A stretch of DNA of 9,849 nt from an uncultured Porphyromonadaceae bacterium. GTDB taxonomy: Bacteria; Bacteroidota; Bacteroidia; Bacteroidales; UBA11471. Under the pieces are notes generated by a model. That model searched no databases. It worked only from the letters and a program-made list of their open reading frames with translations, and had not been told where the DNA came from. The stretch is taken from the NCBI GenBank assembly GCA_900542765.1, contig UQOX01000045.1, forward strand, positions 1 through 9,849, written 5' to 3'. Below, one piece after another: positions 5,982 to 9,849 of this stretch; the stretch's first letter is position 1, and every line of letters starts with the position of its first letter. The position numbers were made by a program, and so were the translations under genes.

Positions 5982-6012
5982 CAAAATTATAAGGCCGGGA
6001 TGAGATAAAAAA
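5982..6012 (-). promoter_or_regulatory. Probable promoter of the response regulator
   Basis: TAATTTTG on the minus strand (5989-5982) is a perfect TAnnTTTG box. TTTT (6012-6009), 19 bp upstream, replaces the consensus TTTG. The predicted transcription start is near 5976, roughly 85 nt before the chosen ATG at 5890 and almost on the in-frame ATG at 5977. Confidence 0.55.
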
Positions 6013-6031
6013 TACCTGCCGAATGGTTTAA

Positions 6032-6066
6032 TGTAATTGTAATAAGTGTGTTACAAGTTTGTAACA
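6032..6066. promoter_or_regulatory. Operator-like repeat cluster upstream of the response regulator
   Basis: Two tandem copies of TGTAAT (6032-6043) lie beside the palindrome TGTTACAA-gt-TTGTAACA (6049-6066). The TGTAA half-sites repeat at roughly one half and two helical turns. The cluster lies 20-54 bp upstream of the -33 box, where an activator or autoregulator would bind. Direct TGTAA/TTACA repeats are the kind of site OmpR-family dimers use. Ownership by the adjacent regulator is inference. Confidence 0.45.
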
Positions 6067-6096
6067 TGATGGGGCTTTCCCTTCCCCGTATAGTGG

Positions 6097-6130
6097 CCGA
6101 GGCGACCCGCTGCAAAGCGGGCCGCCTCGG
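6097..6130 (-). other. Strong hairpin downstream of the esterase gene
   Basis: CCGAGGCGACCCGC (6097-6110) pairs with GCGGGCCGCCTCGG (6117-6130) over 14 positions with a single A.C mismatch and a TGCAAA loop. It lies 31 bp after the esterase stop codon, where a terminator belongs. Neither strand has a U tract after it (CCACTATACGG on the minus strand), so it may act as a 3' protective or factor-assisted end. Confidence 0.5.
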
Positions 6131-6160
6131 TCTCGGTATGGCAGGGGGGGGACAGATGGG

Positions 6161-7072
6161 TCAATGCAGGAGGCCCGTTTCGTAGAGCCACTCTTCGGCC
6201 AGGCGGGTCCAGTCGTTGGTCGAACCGGGGTTGTTGCGCAGGGCGATGCTGTGGCCGCCGTTGGGGAAGATGTGCAGCGACGAGCCCTTGATGTCGTGGC
6301 ATTTCAGTGCCTCAAAGAGGCGCAGGCTGTTGAGGCACGACACGGCGGGGTCGTCCATGGCGTGGACGATAAACATTTTCGGGGTCGACTCCGACACCTG
6401 CTTGTCGCAGGAGAATTTGTCGCGCATCGCAGGGGTGTCGTATGTGCCCAGCAGGTTTTTCCGGCTCCCTTTATGCGCAATCTCGTCCATCGACACGACG
6501 GGCGAAACGAGTATGGCGAAGTCGGGGCGGAACGATACCGCGTCGAGCGAGTCGCCGGCGCGGCTCCAATCGTCGGTGATGGTGGCGGCGCAGGCCGACA
6601 GGTGCCCTCCGGCCGATGAACCCATGACGCCGATGCGTTGCGGGTCGATGCCCCAGCGGTCGGCATGGGCGCGAATGTAGCGCAAGGCGCGTTGCATGTC
6701 TTGCAGAGGAGCCTGGTAGCAGGTCTCGACATCGGGCGACTGCGGCAGCCGGTGTTGCAGCACGAAGGCGGTGAATCCCATCGTGTTGAACCATTTGGCG
6801 AGCTGGAAGCCGCTGATTTGGTAGGCCAGCCGGGCATAGCCTCCGCCGGGTACGATGACCACGGCCGCGCCTTTGTTTTCGGCTTGGGAGGTCTCGAAGA
6901 GGTAAAGCCCCGGCGTGCCGACCTGATAAATGCGTTCGTTGGCGATGCTGTCGGGCAGGTTCAGCCCCCGGCTGTTGGGCATTTTACCTTTTCCCCAAAT
7001 GGGTATGAATTCTTGTGCCGTTGCCGATAGGAAAAGTGGAATGAAGAAGAGTGACAAGATGATTTTTTTCAT
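6161..7072 (-). CDS. Secreted alpha/beta-hydrolase esterase (BD-FAE/acetylxylan-esterase-like)
   Basis: A 303-residue alpha/beta hydrolase, probably a periplasmic carbohydrate-ester or related esterase. Residues 1-19/20 form a signal peptide (LFFIPLFLSATAQ). The oxyanion-hole motif is PGGGYARLA (75-83), where carboxylesterases usually have HGGG. The nucleophile elbow is GSSAGGH (151-157) with Ser153. The acid is probably Asp241 in HAMDDPAV, and the base is His274 in NGGHSI. RYIRAHADRWGIDPQRIGVMG is typical of the BD-FAE/acetylxylan-esterase group used by Bacteroidetes on plant polysaccharides. No polysaccharide-utilisation genes (SusC/D, glycosidases) lie nearby, so the substrate cannot be fixed. 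I chose the ATG at 7072 because it begins the signal peptide; an in-frame ATG at 7108 would sit on the promoter. It is transcribed toward the response regulator, 270 bp away. Confidence 0.88.
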   Translation of the reverse strand: MKKIILSLFFIPLFLSATAQEFIPIWGKGKMPNSRGLNLPDSIANERIYQVGTPGLYLFETSQAENKGAAVVIVPGGGYARLAYQISGFQLAKWFNTMGFTAFVLQHRLPQSPDVETCYQAPLQDMQRALRYIRAHADRWGIDPQRIGVMGSSAGGHLSACAATITDDWSRAGDSLDAVSFRPDFAILVSPVVSMDEIAHKGSRKNLLGTYDTPAMRDKFSCDKQVSESTPKMFIVHAMDDPAVSCLNSLRLFEALKCHDIKGSSLHIFPNGGHSIALRNNPGSTNDWTRLAEEWLYETGLLH

Positions 7073-7105
7073 GGCCGTAAAAATATATTCCGAAAATCTA
7101 TTGCT

Positions 7106-7113
7106 CAAAGATA
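7106..7113 (-). promoter_or_regulatory. -7 promoter element of the esterase gene
   Basis: TATCTTTG on the minus strand matches TAnnTTTG perfectly and lies 33 bp before the ATG at 7072. No TTTG is present at the -33 distance. It faces away from the umuD promoter at 7223-7230. The 109 bp between them hold both control regions. Confidence 0.55.
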
Positions 7114-7222
7114 CGGTTTTTTGTCAGAAAAATGTCGGTTTTTATTGTCTGCTCTTTTTTCTCGCAGTTTTTCGGCACTTGAAAAATATTCCTCCGAAGA
7201 GATTCCCTCGCCAAAAATAACG

Positions 7223-7230
7223 TATCTTTG
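7223..7230 (+). promoter_or_regulatory. -7 promoter element of umuDC
   Basis: TATCTTTG is a perfect -7 box placing the transcription start near 7237, about 35 nt before umuD. I see no TTTG at the -33 position (the bases around 7199 are GAGA-like), so an activator may be needed. No E. coli-type LexA box (CTG-n10-CAG) is apparent nearby. Confidence 0.55.
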
Positions 7231-7255
7231 TTTTCTCTGTTATAGGGAGATAAGA

Positions 7256-7270
7256 ATGCGTGTAATGTGA
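7256..7270 (+). other. Four-codon upstream ORF before umuD
   Basis: ATG CGT GTA ATG TGA encodes MRVM and ends one base before the umuD ATG at 7272. GGAG at 7246-7249 is correctly spaced (6 nt) for this upstream ATG, but 22 nt away from umuD's own start. The layout would suit translational coupling of umuD to a mini-ORF. A chance occurrence is quite possible. Confidence 0.3.
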
Positions 7271-7271
7271 T

Positions 7272-7703
7272 ATGAAAGTCAAACTTTTTGCGGCCGATGT
7301 GAAGACCGGCCTCTCGGTCGACTATGCCGAGGGCGGTGTGCGGGCGGGCTTTCCCAGTCCGGCACAGGATTATGAGACCGAGTCCATCGACCTCAACAAG
7401 GAATTGATACGTCACCCGGCTACGACTTTTTATGCCCGGGCCAAGGGTGATTCGATGCGCGACTGCGGCATCGACGACGGCGACCTGCTCATCGTCGACA
7501 AGGCGCTCGAACCGCAAGACGGCAACATCGTCGTGGCTTTTGTCGACGGGGAGTTCACGCTCAAACGCATTCGCATCGACAAGGCCGGCAACTGCCTCTG
7601 GCTCGTCCCTGCCAACGACGACTATCCTCCCCTGCGTGTCACGGCCGAGAACCATTTCGTCGTGTGGGGCGTGGTTACCTACAACATCAAGCGGCAGCGC
7701 TGA
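7272..7703 (+). CDS. umuD: UmuD-like S24 peptidase, DNA polymerase V subunit
   Basis: A 143-residue LexA/UmuD-type (S24) self-cleaving protein. In E. coli, RecA filaments trigger UmuD autocleavage, and the shortened UmuD' dimer joins UmuC to form DNA polymerase V for translesion synthesis. The parts align well with that model. The cleavage site Ala25-Gly26 lies in VRAGFPSPAQDY, the catalytic serine is Ser61 in AKGDSMRDCGI, and the general-base lysine is Lys98 in EFTLKRI. Length and residue positions are within one of E. coli UmuD. There is no N-terminal DNA-binding domain, so it is not LexA. umuC follows after 63 bp on the same strand. No canonical Shine-Dalgarno lies directly before this ATG (see the upstream mini-ORF). 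Confidence 0.93.
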   Translation: MKVKLFAADVKTGLSVDYAEGGVRAGFPSPAQDYETESIDLNKELIRHPATTFYARAKGDSMRDCGIDDGDLLIVDKALEPQDGNIVVAFVDGEFTLKRIRIDKAGNCLWLVPANDDYPPLRVTAENHFVVWGVVTYNIKRQR

Positions 7704-7766
7704 CTTTTCGGCTTCTCCCGTTTTTCTCTACCGGCTGTTTTTTATCCGTTTTATCTATCCCTTCGT

Positions 7767-9038
7767 ATGATAGCCTTGGTCGACTGCAACAATTTCTTCG
7801 TCTCGTGCGAGCGGGTGTTTGCCCCCGCCCTGCGCGACAAGCCGGTTGTCGTTCTCTCCAACAACGACGGTTGTGTGGTGGCCCGGAGCAACGAGGTGAA
7901 GGCCATGGGCATCAAGATGGGCACCCCCTTGTATCAGATTCGCGGCCTTTTGGAGAGTGGCAACGTGGCGGTTTTCAGCAGCAATTACAATCTCTACGGC
8001 GACATGAGCCGCCGTGTCATGTCGCTCCTTGCCGAGTTTTCGCCCGACTGTGTGCCCTACTCCATCGACGAGGCTTTTCTCGACCTCACGGGCGTCTGCC
8101 CCGATGAGGCGCTGGCTGAGTATGCCCGGCGTATGGCCGCCACCGTGGAGCGTGGTACCGGCATTCCCGTAACGGTGGGGGTGGCACCTACCAAGACCCT
8201 GGCCAAGGTGGCGGCTCATTTCGGCAAGAAATACAGCGGATATGCCGGGGTGTGTCTCATCGACAGCGACGAGAAACGGCGCAAGGCGTTGGCCCGCTGT
8301 CCTATCGGCGAGGTGTGGGGCGTCGGCCGGCACAATCTGGCCAAGATGGAATATTTCGGCGTGGCCACTGCCGCCGATTTTGTGGCGCGGGGCGAGAGTT
8401 GGGTGCGTCGCCACTTCACCGTCTCGGGGGTGCGCACCTGGAAAGAGTTGCAGGGCATCGCCTGCATCGGCGACGATGAGATACCCGAGAAGAAGTCGAT
8501 ATGCACCTCGCGCAGCTTCCCCGACCGGGGCATACGCCGCCGCGCCCAACTCGAAGAGGCCGTTGCCAACTTCGCCGCTTCCTGTGTCCGCAAGTTGCGC
8601 CGGCAACATCATTACTGCCGGGCGGTAACCGTTTTTGCCCGTACCAGCCGTTTCTCGACAGACTCTCCGCAAGACGCCATCTACCGCACGCGTTACCTGC
8701 CGGTACCCACCGGCGACGTGCAGGAAATCATCTCGGCCGTTGTCGGCCTCCTGCGCGAGAGTTATCCCCGTGAGGAAATTTACGATTACAAGAAGGCCGG
8801 CGTGATGGTGTGCGACCTGGTGCCCGATACGGCCGTGCAGACCTACCTCTTCGACACCGTTGACCGCGCCCGCCAGTCGGCTTTGGCCGAAGCCATCGAC
8901 CGCATCAACCGCAAGAACGGCCACGACACCGTGCGCATAGCCCTGCAAGGCTACGACACGACATGGCACATCAAGAGCGAGCACCGCAGCCGCCAATACA
9001 CCACCCGCCTCGACGAAATCATTCAAGTCAAGTCGTAA
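7767..9038 (+). CDS. umuC: UmuC, Y-family DNA polymerase V catalytic subunit
   Basis: A 423-residue Y-family DNA polymerase for error-prone lesion bypass with UmuD'. The catalytic carboxylates are Asp6 (ALVDCNNFF) and Asp101-Glu102 ([11 protein letters not shown]). The finger motif [26 protein letters not shown] covers 27-52. The segment [18 protein letters not shown] (132-149) belongs to the palm. The thumb helix-hairpin-helix is near 180-205 ([20 protein letters not shown]). The little finger covers about 245-350. QTYLF (358-362) is a likely sliding-clamp binding motif. The C-terminal 50 residues match the DUF4113 tail common in UmuC. Phe11 occupies the steric-gate position that is Tyr11 in E. 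coli UmuC. The length matches the family and the gene appears intact. Its ATG follows umuD by 63 bp without a clear Shine-Dalgarno; co-transcription with umuD is expected. Confidence 0.95.
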   Translation: MIALVDCNNFFVSCERVFAPALRDKPVVVLSNNDGCVVARSNEVKAMGIKMGTPLYQIRGLLESGNVAVFSSNYNLYGDMSRRVMSLLAEFSPDCVPYSIDEAFLDLTGVCPDEALAEYARRMAATVERGTGIPVTVGVAPTKTLAKVAAHFGKKYSGYAGVCLIDSDEKRRKALARCPIGEVWGVGRHNLAKMEYFGVATAADFVARGESWVRRHFTVSGVRTWKELQGIACIGDDEIPEKKSICTSRSFPDRGIRRRAQLEEAVANFAASCVRKLRRQHHYCRAVTVFARTSRFSTDSPQDAIYRTRYLPVPTGDVQEIISAVVGLLRESYPREEIYDYKKAGVMVCDLVPDTAVQTYLFDTVDRARQSALAEAIDRINRKNGHDTVRIALQGYDTTWHIKSEHRSRQYTTRLDEIIQVKS

Positions 9039-9077
9039 GACGGGTAAGTTGCCGCTGGGGGGGACACCCCGACGGAA

Positions 9078-9097
9078 TCCCTTATTGGGTTTTTAGG
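9078..9097 (+). terminator. Weak candidate terminator after umuC
   Basis: CCC-ttatt-GGG followed by TTTTT lies 40 bp after the umuC stop, in the short convergent gap before the NYN gene. The stem is only three strong pairs plus A-T pairs across a mismatch, so the call is weak. Confidence 0.25.
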
Positions 9098-9113
9098 ATT
9101 GAAGAAGAGAAGG

Positions 9114-9743
9114 CTACTCCGTGCGGACGGGGCGGCAAAGCTGGCCGAGCAGGGCGGGGTTGAGGGCCACCTCTTTGCTCAGTTCGATGTGGGTGCAGGC
9201 TTCTTCGCGCAGGAATCGTGAGGTGGAGGTTTCGCCGCGGGCTACGTCCCAAGTGAGGAGAATGGTATAGATTTTCAGGGCTTTGAGTTTGCGTATGAGC
9301 ATTTCGTGGTCGGCGTCGCCGGTGATGAGCACGACGTAGTCGAAGTGCCGTATCGTCGACAGTTCGTAGGCTTCGAGGGCGAACCACACGTCGATGCCCT
9401 TTTCTATCACCGTCTCATTGCCGCCCCGCTGTATCGAACGCAGGTGCTTGTAGTGGAAGATGACATCGTTCTCGATGAGCGAGTCTTCAAATCGGCGCTC
9501 GTCGAAGAGCAGGTGCTTGTTGGCGGCCTCGTCGACCCGGTAACGCCCGCGGAAGTAGTGGCTCTCGGTAATGTGGCTGTCGGCGGCCCGGGTGTGGCTC
9601 AACCGGCCCACCACGTCGCGGATATACTTCATCAAGGCGGCGAGGTCGATGTTGAGGCGCGAGGTCTCTTCGAGGTTTTCGTTCATTTTGGCATAGTAGC
9701 CGCCGTCGATAAACAAGCCTATGGATTGAATCGAGTCATTCAT
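9114..9743 (-). CDS. NYN-domain (LabA/DUF88-like) putative nuclease
   Basis: A 209-residue protein of the NYN/PIN-like fold, a family generally thought to cut RNA. The conserved acidic residues are visible: Asp13 in GLFIDGGYY, Asp118 in EKGIDVWFALEAYEL (114-128), and Asp143/Asp145 in VVLITGDADHEMLIRKLKA (137-155). The TGDxDhxxxi motif is the LabA/DUF88 signature. The region 30-110 (LNIDLAALMKYIRDVV, then SHYFRGRYRVDE and FEDSLIENDVIFHYKHLR) fills the part between the first two sheets. No OST-HTH/LOTUS domain is attached. It is convergent with umuC and transcribed from the right. A TATCTTTA sequence (minus 9782-9775, one mismatch from TAnnTTTG) 31 bp before the ATG is a possible -7 box. Its substrate and pathway are unknown. 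The segment 9783-9849 to the window end holds nothing identifiable. Confidence 0.88.
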   Translation of the reverse strand: MNDSIQSIGLFIDGGYYAKMNENLEETSRLNIDLAALMKYIRDVVGRLSHTRAADSHITESHYFRGRYRVDEAANKHLLFDERRFEDSLIENDVIFHYKHLRSIQRGGNETVIEKGIDVWFALEAYELSTIRHFDYVVLITGDADHEMLIRKLKALKIYTILLTWDVARGETSTSRFLREEACTHIELSKEVALNPALLGQLCRPVRTE

Positions 9744-9849
9744 GGGTCATACCGTTTTATTGCGTTCGATGCCATAAAGATAGCTCTTTTCTCCGAAAAT
9801 AATAGGATAAAACGCAGAATAAAGCGAATTTGAGCATTCTCACTGACGG

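Noticed and set aside
6164..6619. Plus-strand ORFs inside the esterase gene (6164-6619, 6216-6680, 6638-7030)
   Set aside because: They are antisense shadows of a clear alpha/beta-hydrolase with signal peptide and catalytic triad.
7755..9026. A 423-codon open frame on the minus strand, opposite umuC
   Set aside because: It mirrors umuC in codon register and arises from GC-rich third positions. Its translation is low-complexity and Val/Ala/Gly-rich without motifs, while umuC has all its catalytic residues.
1..9849. CRISPR arrays, tRNA genes, insertion sequences or prophage genes
   Set aside because: No regularly spaced direct repeats, tRNA cloverleaf with TTCGANTC arm, transposase or phage structural motif was seen anywhere in the window.

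Overview
The window looks like an ordinary chromosomal stretch of a Bacteroidales bacterium with a GC content near 50%. Four things point there. Several genes are preceded by the Bacteroidetes promoter signature (-7 TAnnTTTG, twice with a -33 TTTG at 19-20 bp). Most starts lack a Shine-Dalgarno sequence. The protein families are typical (an S41 peptidase-like lipoprotein or secreted protein, a DUF6249-like membrane protein beside an ECF sigma factor, an alpha/beta esterase with signal peptide). The 5S rRNA tail is also of that type. A Barnesiella/Parabacteroides-like source is possible but not provable from this sequence.

Layout. 1-62: 3' end of a 5S rRNA gene and its intrinsic terminator, so an rRNA operon ends here. 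224-1426 (+): secreted S41-type peptidase. 1580-2892 (+): three overlapping or abutting genes, namely a small membrane protein, an ECF sigma factor and a small two-TM protein that is probably its partner or anti-sigma, closed by a perfect 13-bp terminator. 2976-3755 (-): GufA-type ZIP metal transporter with a textbook promoter. 3811-4014: intergenic cluster of REP-like palindromes. 4148-4633 (-): small outer-membrane beta-barrel. 4781-5132 (-): a compact transcription unit with perfect promoter and terminator and no annotated gene. It holds two tiny overlapping ORFs joined by an A7 slippery run. 5195-5890 (-): orphan OmpR/PhoB-type response regulator, with an operator-like repeat cluster upstream. 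6161-7072 (-): secreted esterase. 7272-9038 (+): umuD-umuC, the SOS-type translesion DNA polymerase V pair. 9114-9743 (-): NYN-domain (LabA/DUF88) putative nuclease.

Functional links. The clear cooperating sets are the sigma-factor trio and umuDC. UmuD has the self-cleavage site and Ser/Lys dyad, and UmuC is a full-length Y-family polymerase with a DUF4113 tail. The response regulator has no kinase beside it here. The stretch most worth checking is 4781-5132. It is either an unannotated small RNA, or a small-protein gene that depends on (or was broken by) a -1 shift at A AAA AAA.
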